Assembly (NCBI GenBank): GCA_030374765.1
Contig: JARGXX010000071.1
Span: forward strand, 2,232,001-2,296,000
DNA: 64,000 nt
From: Agarophyton chilense
Taxonomy: Eukaryota; Rhodophyta; Florideophyceae; Gracilariales; Gracilariaceae
Reading direction: 5' to 3'
Under the pieces are notes generated by a model. The model had not been told where the DNA came from. It searched no databases and saw only the letters and a program-made list of their open reading frames with translations. The position numbers and the translations under genes were made by a program. This document shows positions 33,144 through 43,290 of this stretch, one piece after another. Each line of letters starts with the position of its first letter. The stretch's first letter is position 1.

Positions 33144-33372
33144 TGAGGTAGAAGGTACTGACGACTGCCTTGGTATGGATCTCCACCTAGAGCAGTCAAA
33201 AGTGACCAGTAAACTGCAAATGCAGATTAAACTGCATTAAGTGGTCAAAACACTAAGATGCATGGAGTTCTTATTTCCAAAATTTTTTTTCAGGTGCCGA
33301 ACTAGCGCAATCGGCAAAATTCTTAGATTTTTTGGTTTTTTATTTACAAAACTAGCTATCTAGCACACTTAT

Positions 33373-33395
33373 CTAGCATTCCGAAAACACAGACG
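33373..33395 (-). repeat. right terminal inverted repeat
   Basis: Its reverse complement matches the left end at 21 of 23 positions. The flanks just outside (CGTCAGTG on the left; CAGACG then tagaat on the right) show no convincing direct duplication. Confidence 0.75.
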
Positions 33396-33607
33396 TAGAA
33401 TCCGTTCTCGGACTTTTGGGTTGGTCATCCACGTGTTGGAATATCTCTTGGAAGAGGAAGCACCGTCGTGAAGATTTGTTGTAGTGGTCCCCTTTGGAAA
33501 GGGTGGAATTGGTTTTTATTTTTGTTTTGTGTTACGTCATCCGTTCTCCGGGAATCTCATGATCGAATTTCATCGTTACCCCGAATCGTCGGTGTCGTGT
33601 CTGCAGC

Positions 33608-35638
33608 ATGTCGCCGCCTACCCGTGGTTCCAGGACTGGATCGAACCGTCAAGCGGATTCAGTGCCCCCGTCCCCGCCTAGGTCGAGGAGCTCAATTCCC
33701 GAAGGTCGGAACGATTGCGGTATCGATCCGGACACTCGGAGAGCACCCTCAGTGGTTTAATATCCTCGAGAGGTCGTGGCTGTGGGCCCAGCTCCAGTGG
33801 TGGAGACCCCCTCAGCAGCACCCCGAAGTCGGGCCGACCCTGAATTACAGCGCCTGGAGACTCGAATCGATATCGCCAACGCTGCTCACGTCGAGCTCCT
33901 TCAGGAGGTTACTACCCTCCGCCTCAAGGTGGAGGACGCCCAGGTGCGGGGAGTCGCCGATGACCTTCGTACCCTGAGGAGGGATGTGAAATCCCTTTTG
34001 GAAAGCTTTGGTACCCCTGGGGTCTTTATCCAGGAGTACCGGAGCTCCATGGAGGAACACCGCGTGCAAGCGGAACGCTTCCGAGCTCGGCTGGACACCC
34101 TCGAGGCCATTATCCGTATGGACGGAGACACAGAAGCCTCGAAGGATAAACACGACGTTTCGGAAGACGAAGAACACCGCTCCGCTAAACGGGACCGCCG
34201 CAAGTCCAAGAAGAGGGTTCACCTCCAAGAGGATTTATCGGATTCCGATCCCAATCGCTCGTCATCGAGTTCGTCCTCCGAATCTACGGATGGTGAAGAT
34301 GGACGCCAGTCATCCCGGGCGACTCGGTCGAAGGCTACTTACACCTCTAAAGGGGCAATCCGTACCCGGAAGAAGGGTAGGAAACACCTTGGATTAAGGG
34401 AGCTGAAGCCGACGAATCCTCTCTATCGGAAGCTGCTATCGTACCGCTATTACCGGTTGGATAACCCTTCGGGAGATCGAACATTCCGCGGAACGGGTAA
34501 GGTCAAGGACTACATCAAAAGGCTGAGCATCACCCTACAGAAGAGGGAGTTCACAGGAACAGACCCAATTCTGGTGCTCGATTTCCTTGCGAGGTTCATC
34601 CAGGAGGCTGACATCCTCGGTATGAGTGAAGCGCAAGCGTACTTTGCATTACCCTATTTCTTAAAGGGGATGGCTGAAGACCAGTTCAACTCCGTCCGTG
34701 GATCATTCCAAGCCTCGGAAGGGGGAGTCACGTGCTGGCCCGAAGCGGTGCAGTACCTCTTGAGGTCATACGCTACTGGAAATGCGATTCAGGAAGCAAT
34801 CCTTGCATTAAGGGATACGCGGCAGAAGCCGATGGAAACCGAAACGGTGTATTCAACTCGCTTGAATAAAGCGTTTCACCGATGCGGGAATGTATTCCCC
34901 GCCTACGAGAGATGCACCATGTTTGTGGATGGTTTGGACCCCTCGGTAAGGGCATTGGTTGCCCGACATCGGGAAGAGAAGCGCAAGCTGACCTACTTGG
35001 AACTGGTTCAGTACGCCCAGGTTAAGGGGGATACTCTCCGTGCACGGCAGAACCGAAAGAGTCGGCCGACACGTGCACTCCTCGCCGATGGAGGTAACTC
35101 GTCTTTGTCACTCGCAGGAGGCCCTGCCCCTGTGGGGGTCAATGATAACATTCACTTCATGGGAAGTAACCCCGAATCTATGGGTACGTCTGAGTTGCCG
35201 TCGACATCCGCTCCGACTACGGATGAAGACCCTGCGCTCTATACCCAAGGACGGAGGGTGCCAGCCGCATCGCTACCTTTTGCGAATACCGCTGCTCGGT
35301 TCTTTCGCCCCAGATGGAGGGATACAGCACCACGTCGCGTGGATTCACGTCCACAACCGAACCCGGCAGAGCTGATTTGCTATTTGTGTTACCTCCGTGG
35401 TCACAAAGCACCAGACTGCACATTTCCCCTGCGGGAGGGTTCACGAATTATCGCTCAGTACGAGGCTCTGACCCCTGAGGAGAAAGCTCGAGTCCCGAGT
35501 AGGTCCTATGAGGAACAAAGGATACTCCGAGCTCACCTTGCTGACAGGGATACAGAACTTGTACCGGCGAACGGGGAACAACCGGTCCCCTGCGAGGCAG
35601 CTGCACCGAATTCGGTGGGGTCCGCTTCGAAAAACTAA
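33608..35638 (+). pseudogene. gag: gag of element 1, early in-frame TAA
   Basis: ATG 33608, then TAA at 33758-33760 (codon 51), then open to TAA at 35636. Contains a coiled coil, an acidic/basic Ser-rich linker and a capsid-like retrotransposon gag domain (FTGTDPILVLDFLARFI). A CCHC knuckle is seen at 35378-35419 (CYLCYLRGHKAPDC). The pol frame is -1 relative to gag and already open across the gag end, where GAAAAAC directly precedes the stop. Confidence 0.75.
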
Positions 35639-35682
35639 ACTTCGGAGTCTCCCCTGCGGGAGGGGCGTCTTCTAAGCCGGAG

Positions 35683-38600
35683 TTGAAGACGCCCGAGACG
35701 CTCCAGCTTCGCTCCCCAGCTGTGACTATCCTTTCAAGGAGAACGGCTGACACCGACGTTAACTCGGGATACTTTAGTGTCCTCCGTCGCCCGTGGATAC
35801 GGTCCCGTAATCTCCGTATTCTGGATCGAGTTATGGTAATGTCCAAGCGGAATTATAAAGTATTCGCCGACTTCGGCCTGTCCAACCAGTTTATGGTTCG
35901 TCAAATATCTGTCCTGGATACAGGAGCCGCTCCTAAATTAATTCATGTTGAATTGTTACCCCCGCTGCTCCGGGTTCAAGTTCGTACCGGTCCACGTTTG
36001 GATATCGCCGATGCGAACAACAACCCGCTACGGACACTGGGTACAATTTCCCTCATGGTGATGTTAGGCTCCTATCTCGTTCAGCTAGAGTTTATTGTAT
36101 GCAAGTCACTTGCAGCACCAGTCATACTGGGTTGTGACTTTTGCGACCGCTTCGTGGAAGCCATCTGTCCTCGGAATAGAACTGTGGAACTCGAAGACGG
36201 GTCTACGATCCCAATCGTTCGTAAACCCTTACAGGGAGCAGCGCGAACACGCGTTCCTCTCCCTGTCGCGCAGGAATCTGTGAAGAAGGACCCGGTGTCT
36301 ACAAGGGTAAAGGTTGCGAAGTCAGTGGCTATCCCGCCAGAAACCCAGGTTTGGGTCACAGTTGTTACCAAGCAAATTGGTGTGCATGTGATACAACCGA
36401 ACCCGTCTCTGTATACGCGGCGTCAACTCGCCCTTGCGAATGGGGTTGTCTCCGTGGAACCGGATAAACCTTTCAAGGTTATGGTAGCCAACTTTGGAAA
36501 GACAACGCAGCATTTTGTCAAACACCAGATCCTGGGTTCTGTTCTTCCACACCCGCATGCGGTCGTACCTACAAAGATCTCTATCGCAGAGGTCCTTGGT
36601 GTGGCGGACCCTAAGGAGGGGGAGGACACTGCCGAAATCGCGGAAAACGGTGAGCATACGACTGCAGTTCCACACGCTGAACACTTTAAACCTCAGGAGG
36701 TTACGGCCTTTATCACAGGAGCAGACCAGGCGGATCCTGTTCAGGAATTGGAGAAATAGGATCTCAACCATGTACCCGCATCTCATCGGGAGAGGCTGAG
36801 GCACATGCTTCGTGATTTTACCCCCATGTGGGATGGTTCCCTTGGAACTATTGGGATTACAGAACACTGAATCGACTTGTTACCGAACACTCGGCCTATT
36901 GCCCAACACCCTTACAGGGCTGGACCGAAAGCTCGGGAAGAGGAGAAATCTCAGGTGGAGAAGATGCTTAAAACGGGCGTAATTGAACCTGCCCAGTCCG
37001 CTTGGGCCTCACCAGTGGTGTTTGTTCCGAAACCGGATGGATCGTGGCGTTTCTGCATCGATTACAGACGCCTGAACCAGGTAACCATTAAGGATGTGTA
37101 CCCGATTCCTCTGATGGACGAATACATCGACTCCCTTGGGAGCGCTACTGTTTTCTCTACCCTCGACGCCAATTCGGGCTACTGGCAAGTCCCTATTAGG
37201 GAGGAAGATCGAGACAAAACGGCTTTCGTGTGTCATCAAGGACTTTTCCGATTCCGGAGGATGCCTTTTGGGTTGACAAATGGCCCCGCAACGTTTTAAC
37301 GGGCGATAGACATTCTGTTGGCTCCCTTCAAGTGGAGGACGTGTCTAATGTATTAAGACGACATTATTGTCTTCTCCAACAACCTGGATGACCACCTCGA
37401 ACACGTCAGAAACGTAATGAAGATACTCCGCGACGCGGGAATCACCTTGAAACTCAAGAAGTGCGAGTTTTTCACCGATTCGGTTAAGTATCTGGGTCAT
37501 ATCACCCGTCCCGGACAGCTTTCAATCGATGATGTACGAGTGAAATCCTTGAAGGAAGCAAAACACCCGAAAACTCAAACGGAGTTGCGATCCTTCTTAG
37601 GTCTGTGTAACGTGTATCGCCGAATCGTCCCGAACTTTGCGGATATTGCCACCCCCCTCAACAGGCTCCTGAGGAAGGGACAACCAGTTGAACTGGAACC
37701 TTTTGGCGACGCGGAAGCGTCTGCCTTCACGGCACTGGTGAATGCCGTAACATCACCGCCAATCTTGGCTCTACCCAATCCTGGGCTCCCTTACGAAGTG
37801 GACACCGATGCTAGTGCAAACCAAGTAGGGTGTGCACTGTTCCAATCCTCTGAGGATGGTGAACGTCACCCTATTGGGTACTGGTCACGTTCCCTGAATG
37901 TCCATGAAAGGAACTACTCGGTCTCCGAGAAAGAATGTTTAGCCGTTGTGTGGGCCTTAGCTACACTTCGCCCCTATCTGATGGGTACTCGTTTCAAAGT
38001 CCATACGGACCACGCATGCTTGCGTTGGCTCCTGGAGATCTCCGAACCCTCGGGCCGCCTTATGCGCTGGCGTCTCCGACTGTCGGAATTCGACTTTGAG
38101 ATCCTGTACAAGAAAGGGAAGCTGAACACCCAGGCTGATGCACTATCCCGCTTGGGAACCACAGCGGAAACGGAACCCTACGAGGACGATGACATCCCAT
38201 GTTTTATGGTATCGGACCTCGAGGGAGGAGCTCAACCGCTGACGGATGATGTTTCTGACGATATACTCGTCAATGAGAGTCTGGATTCGCCGACCGGCTC
38301 TTTTATACCTATCTCTCCAGAGGAGATGATACGTGAGCAACAGCTCGACGCATTCTGTACACGGATTCGGGCTCGACTTAACGGAGGATTTCAGTTACCT
38401 TTCGAGGACGACGATCAGGGTTACCTAATCAGGACCGTTGGACCTCGCCCGAGGATAGTGGTGCCGTACACCCTACAACAGAGGGTATTACACCTCACTC
38501 ACTATGTGAAGGTTGGCGCCCACCCCGGGGGAAGAAAACTGTACCTCACGTTGAGAAGGGACTTTTACTGGCCGGCAATGGCATTCGATTGTTACGCCGT

Positions 38601-40173
38601 CAGACGGGCCTGCGCCAATTGCGCCAAGAATGACGTCAAGCATCGGAAGCACTCTAAGAAGTTGACGCTGTTCCCGGCACGGGCTCCACTCGAATTCGTG
38701 GCCATAGACATCCTAGGGGAGTTTATCAGGACGCCCCGAGGTCATCGGTATCTGCTTGTCATTTCTGACAGATTCTCTAAGCTAACGAGAACTGTGCCGC
38801 TGAAGCGGATCACCGCCGCTACCGTCGCGCAAGCGTTCGTGACCCATTGGGTGTTCGTTTATGGACCGCCGGTGCAGTTGTTATCCGACAACGGAGGGCA
38901 ATTCGCATCAAAGTTCTTTCAGGATGTATGTCGAATCCTTGATGAAAGGAATTTATTTGTTACTACGTATCACCCTCAGGGAAAGGGCCAGGTAGAGAGG
39001 TTTAACCGCACGATACTCAACGCTTTGAGATCGTATGTTGCGGATCAACCCAAAAATTGGGACTTGTACACAGACGCTATCACGTATGCATACAACACCC
39101 AGGTACATCGGGTTACATCGTTATCACCATTCGAACTGGTACTGTCGAAGACACCGCCGCCGGTCGCCATTGAGGCTCAACCGACGCTGTCGACGTACCC
39201 GCCACTGGGATTGTACCGAGAAGCCTGGAAGGAGTGGCTTACGAAGATGGTGCCAATAGCCCGGAAAGCAATGGACAAAGCTCAACGCGCCTACAAGAAG
39301 GACTTTGACAATCGGGTTCGCAAACCTCTACCTCAGGTGGAGCCCGACGACTTCGTCTTCCTTCGAAAGGAATACTACAATCCTGAAAAGGAACGTAGGC
39401 ACAATCTTTCGCCAATTGTGGACGGACCCTATCGTGTGGTTTCTGTAGACCCGGACACGGTGGTATTGGATATCGCTAACCGCCACGAACGGATCTACAG
39501 GGACCGCATCACACGAGCGCCGAACCCAAATGTGGAAGTGGTGTCGGCACCAACGCCCTCCACAGGGGATGATTCAACGGAAGTTAACCCGTCAGGCGGA
39601 GATTCGAACACCCGCTTCGTTATACTTCCGCACCCGGAACGTGGTTTAACCGACCTAACGGAAACTTCGGATACTCCCGAACCTAGGCCCGGTCCCTCAA
39701 GGGCCCAGTCAACGAACTCTTACAGAGTTACTCCCCCACCGGAGGTAATCAAGCCTCCTGGCTCTCCGCCTAAGGAGGGGGAGGAGGACTTAGTTCCTTC
39801 GCAGGACGATGCTTCGGCGTCAGCCAGTCGCTCTAACAGGGAATCTAGGTCTCACAGTGAGACGGCGAGCCCGACCGAGCCGGTGACAGAGAAGTCACAA
39901 CCCCAGCGTATGGGTAGCGACATCACCGCCGACCCAGCCGAGCACGACGTCAGAAAAGATGACGAAACCCCGCCTAGGGAGAGTCGTGTGGAGAACTCCG
40001 CACCCGGAACGCCTACAGAGCCGACGATCACCCGCCGCCGCGAACAAGACACTGAGGTGTCGCACACTCAAACCCCGCTTTCTCGGGAACGAGCTGTGTC
40101 AGCGGACCCGAACGGGGAAGATCTCGACAACGAGGTTGACCAAATTTGGCTCTCCGTTATGGAATGGGAATAG
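35683..40173 (+). pseudogene. pol: pol of element 1 (protease, RT, RNase H, integrase), four in-frame stops
   Basis: One frame throughout. Protease active site LDTGA about 80 codons in. Reverse transcriptase with LDANSGYWQVP and MPFGL; the YxDD box (37351-37362) has its second codon changed to TAA. RNase H has DTDASA and TDHACLRWL. Integrase has an H/C finger and D-D-E residues (AIDILGEF, LSDNGGQF, KGQVERFNRT). A 200-residue Ser/Pro/Glu-rich tail follows. Stops: TAG 36757-36759, TGA 36868-36870, TAA 37297-37299 and TAA 37354-37356. No frameshift is needed to align the domains. Inactive copy. Confidence 0.8.
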
Positions 40174-40723
40174 GAAATCCTATGGAGACACTGGAACCCT
40201 CAGGAATGGGAAAGAAATGAGTGAGACCCGTCGGGGACAGCTCAGGAGAGTGCTAGCGCGTGTCGAAAGCGCCACCTCACATCCGCTTGCGGAGTGGCAA
40301 CCGGCGCCCGCGCATTTATGTGGCACACGTCGAATGGCACCGAGGCAATCAAAAGGCTCTGACGACCAACCGTCGCGCAAACCGCCTCCGTCGCACGGCG
40401 CGTTGCACGGGAGCAACCCTCGTCCCCGTAGCTCGGGTTGACGTTGAAGTCTTACCCCCCTGAGAGTGGAGACGCTACCGCGTCGCGGTTTCTCAACCGT
40501 CACTGAATCTAAGAACACCGTTGTTATTGGGGAGATCTCAGCTTTAAGAAGAACCCAAAACTGGGCCGTTTTGACTCCGTAGACGGAAGTTACAACGTAG
40601 CCCACAGGCCACTCGGCGCCGTTTGGACGAAGTGCTGAGATCCGCTCGCAACACGGAAAAGAACCCACCGGGGTGTGTCTAGACCCTACGTTGACACCCT
40701 CAAGGGAACTAGAGCGTTCCAAG

Positions 40724-40963
40724 ATGGAAGAGAATCCCGAACAGGGAAAAGTGTACCCGCAGGAATTCGTTATCGATCGCATCGTGCGTCACATCTACAC
40801 CCCCGAGGGAGAAGTTCGCTACCAAGTCCGATGGTACGGATTCTCGCCTGATGAGGATACAGTTGAACCCATCGAGCACCTTCCGAGGTCTAAGGTTTTA
40901 TCCTATCACCGACGCGCTCGGGTAACCTTGCCTCCAAATCTGGATCGTGCCCAAGTCGGGTAA
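40724..40963 (+). CDS. chromodomain frame of element 1
   Basis: 79 codons from ATG 40724. FVIDRIVRHIYTPEGEVRYQ and VRWYGFSPDEDTVEPIEHL form a typical chromodomain, the module that steers chromovirus integrases to marked histones. In elements 2 and 3 it is fused to the integrase; here it stands 550 bp downstream in another phase. Either displaced by insertion or translated separately. The 40174-40723 gap holds no gene but contains a 34-bp repeat of the antisense-ORF region. Confidence 0.6.
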   Translation: MEENPEQGKVYPQEFVIDRIVRHIYTPEGEVRYQVRWYGFSPDEDTVEPIEHLPRSKVLSYHRRARVTLPPNLDRAQVG

Positions 40964-41134
40964 GCCACCACAGGAACTGGTGTGGATGCGACCTCGAAGT
41001 GAGGAAGATGTTGGACCTCTGAAGAGGAATTGAGGAGAGTATCCCGAAGAACACGTATTGAGAGGGAATGTCTACTGGCCCTCGGCCTAGCGCCGTTAAC
41101 CGGGGAACACAACACCGGTTATCGGGACAGTTTA

Positions 41135-41290
41135 TGATGAAAAAGGAAAAGAAGACCCACGAAGTGGAGAAGAAGATTAAGAAGAAGATTGGACCCTAGG
41201 AAGGGAAGAAGATGAAGAAGATCCTAAGAAGGAATGAAGAAGATGAAGTAGAAGTTAGGATCCTAGGAAGGAAGAAGAAAAGAAGTTATG
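41135..41290 (+). repeat. long purine-rich tract
   Basis: About 155 bases almost entirely of GAAGAA/AAGGAAG units, between pol and the end of the antisense ORF. Two copies of GATCCTA(G)GAAGG occur inside. Resembles an internal polypurine tract. Confidence 0.6.
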
Positions 41291-41352
41291 CAAATATCAG
41301 AAGTTTACTATTGTCGCCAAGCTATGGACTCTACAATTGCCCGAAGGCGGAA

Positions 41353-43209
41353 CTACGGAAAGCCAGAGGAGGGACCCGCCCCACCGTTGGGATTCTGACC
41401 CTGATGGTACGCCGAGGCGAAAGCCAACATCTGGCTCACATCCGTCATAACCTGGGGAATCGGAATGCCCGCGTTCACGAGGCCTTGTCGCACACTATCC
41501 GCTTGCGGAGTGGGGACCGGCGCCTGCGCAAGGGTGTTCACACCCCACGCGGGGGGAGCAGATGGACAGCCACCGGATGCATTCGCCGCCGCAGCTGAGG
41601 TCGTTCCCACTGGTTGGAAGGGTGCAGATGGCTCCACAGGGAGTACTCCACTAGGAGCTGGCATGTCGTTATCCAACGCTGGATCGTCCAGATCTACTGG
41701 AGGCTCGTACTCGTAATCGTCGGTACAAATGAACCCCGTCGGGTGTCCAACCGGCATCGGTCGAGGCGAGTCAATCAGCGCCCGTGCTTGTGCCGCGCTG
41801 ATGCGAACCCCTTCGAAGGGATTGTCATAGACCCAGTTACCGGAGCCCGGATCGTACCGGCCAGGAGACTTTTCTCGCGCGGATCCTTCCCCTGCGGGCT
41901 GATTGTCCACTGGAACTCGATCCCATTGGGTGTTGTCGATCACGTCCAAGATTGGATACAAGTCCTGCACGTTGCTGACCGAACCCAACGCTGGGACAAG
42001 GTCGATCTGACGCATGATGGTCCGTAGCATCGGAGGAATATACCAGATACGGAAATGGTCATGAGCATCCCAGAGAAGATGCGCCGCTACGCGGGCTGCC
42101 CACTCGGCTGCAACGAGGGCCCAGTATCCCAAGTTCGGGTCGTGCATCAAACGAGACCCGATATAGTAGATGCACGGGGGCAGTTCAGCAAAGCACCCTC
42201 GGGGGACCTCGACCTTACTCCACCAAGCTGGAAGGGGCACGAATCGCCCAACCTTCGCCGTGTTACGGATACGCTCCAGTTCCACGGGAGGATACGGGAC
42301 AAGGAACCCGAAACGGGAGCGCGAGCGGCGCTCGAAGCGCACGCGTCGATCGAACCCATACTGGGTAAACTGCCGTTGAAGGTACCTGAATTCAGCCCGA
42401 GGGATGGGACGACTCCATTGGAGCATATCTTCTCGGAGAGGAAAACTCGGTCCGCAGAACTCGGCTTCGGGAAAGGCTGCCAGGTTATTCCCGTAGGAGA
42501 CCTCACCGTACGTGCGGTAATAGGCGACATCGAACCCGTACTCCGGGGGAACCAGATGGTCAAAGCGTGACCTCTCCAATCGCTGGTAGGCCAGAGCCGC
42601 CATCGCTGCGCGCGCCTTTTCCAGGGACTTCCCGCGACCGCGGTATAGATACTGAGGCTCTATGGCTACCGGCGCCCTCCAATCGGGAGAACGTACAACC
42701 TCGACAGGTAGGCCACCCAGCAATAAGCCGTCTTCCACGTAGGAGTCGATGAGCTCATCGTCGCGAACCGCTGTCGGATGGAACCACGGAGCGCGGGAAT
42801 ATATCACCGGATCGGTAAGGGGACTCCACCTTCGAAAGGATTCGTTTGAGATCCAACCTCTGGAGTTTGCTACCAAGGGCATCGCATGAGCGGAGTTCCA
42901 CGCCACCGCGTTAATGTCCAAATCCTCCTGAGGATGTCGGTTGCTCGCCGAGGCGGAAGGTTCGGTACCTGACGGAGCCGCATCCAAACCGGAGAAATAT
43001 CCACCCTGCTGGGGAGCTTCGTTGTCCGCCGGCGCGGAGGTCGACGGCCCCGAGAGTGGGCTGATGACGTATGGGTTCATTCCCTTGAGAGGGCTGGTTG
43101 AGACTGCTGTTGCGAGAAGTTGCTTATCGCCGAAAGTCGGAGGAGTAGAAGAAAGTTGTACCGATGTGCCGGTTTTGTGGCGATCCTCAGAAGTGGTGAA
43201 GGACCCCAT
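41353..43209 (-). CDS. antisense ORF of element 1, function unknown
   Basis: 618 codons from ATG 43209 (an upstream GTG in phase adds 13), no internal stop, reading against gag-pol between the chromodomain and the 3' LTR. The N-terminal 100 residues are Ser/Pro/Thr-rich. A central region rich in Arg, Tyr and Pro follows, including RFGFLVPYPPVELERIRNTA. A hydrophobic stretch (GYWALVAAEWAARVAAHLL) and an Ala/Pro-rich tail come next. No known family. If the TATATATA at 43221 is its TATA box, transcription would begin inside this frame and the ATG at 43080 would be used. Similar-position frames exist in elements 2 and 3. Confidence 0.55.
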   Translation of the reverse strand: MGSFTTSEDRHKTGTSVQLSSTPPTFGDKQLLATAVSTSPLKGMNPYVISPLSGPSTSAPADNEAPQQGGYFSGLDAAPSGTEPSASASNRHPQEDLDINAVAWNSAHAMPLVANSRGWISNESFRRWSPLTDPVIYSRAPWFHPTAVRDDELIDSYVEDGLLLGGLPVEVVRSPDWRAPVAIEPQYLYRGRGKSLEKARAAMAALAYQRLERSRFDHLVPPEYGFDVAYYRTYGEVSYGNNLAAFPEAEFCGPSFPLREDMLQWSRPIPRAEFRYLQRQFTQYGFDRRVRFERRSRSRFGFLVPYPPVELERIRNTAKVGRFVPLPAWWSKVEVPRGCFAELPPCIYYIGSRLMHDPNLGYWALVAAEWAARVAAHLLWDAHDHFRIWYIPPMLRTIMRQIDLVPALGSVSNVQDLYPILDVIDNTQWDRVPVDNQPAGEGSAREKSPGRYDPGSGNWVYDNPFEGVRISAAQARALIDSPRPMPVGHPTGFICTDDYEYEPPVDLDDPALDNDMPAPSGVLPVEPSAPFQPVGTTSAAAANASGGCPSAPPAWGVNTLAQAPVPTPQADSVRQGLVNAGIPIPQVMTDVSQMLAFASAYHQGQNPNGGAGPSSGFP

Positions 43210-43220
43210 TGGGAGAGAAG

Positions 43221-43228
43221 TATATATA
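43221..43228 (-). promoter_or_regulatory. possible TATA box for the antisense ORF
   Basis: TATATATA lies just upstream of the antisense ORF on the minus strand, 62 bp inside the 3' LTR boundary. Confidence 0.35.
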
Positions 43229-43277
43229 GTGACCGGAAAGCGAGACACCCGCGGCTGGGAATGTTCTTCCTCGTCTT

Positions 43278-43290
43278 AAGGAGGGGGGGA
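43278..43290 (+). promoter_or_regulatory. polypurine tract of element 1
   Basis: AAGGAGGGGGGGA immediately precedes the TGTAG start of the LTR, the primer site for plus-strand synthesis. Element 2 has the equivalent TAAGGAGGGGAG. Confidence 0.75.

Larger units (their letters stand above)
15483..33395. mobile_element. giant Plavaka/KDZ-like DNA transposon with chromatin-modifying cargo
   Basis: Terminal inverted repeats of 23 bp (21 matches) at 15483-15505 and 33373-33395 bound 17.9 kb. Inside are a Plavaka/KDZ-like DDE transposase, a coiled-coil protein, a DNA adenine methyltransferase-SET fusion, a ParB-like plus 2OG-Fe(II) dioxygenase frame, a membrane protein, a small protein, a PanE-like reductase and a small coiled-coil protein. 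Sub-terminal CTAGTTTT-type motifs recur inside both ends. Host genes lie to the left; an LTR element abuts the right end. No clean target-site duplication is seen. The opposite GC skews of the two halves meet at about 25.5 kb and behave as one unit. The copy is non-autonomous now, because its main genes carry stops. Confidence 0.75.

Noticed and set aside
32324..33199. 291-codon minus-strand frame
   Set aside because: Ser/Pro/Leu-rich shadow of purine-rich sequence; no ATG in good context and no motif.
33396..33484. Remnant of element 1's 5' LTR
   Set aside because: Only GGACTTTTGGG and CCACGTGT recur in the 3' LTR, with different spacing; too little to call an LTR.
40180..40782. 200-codon minus-strand frame between pol and chromodomain
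   Set aside because: Overlaps the pol end and the chromodomain start, no motifs, no counterpart in the other elements.
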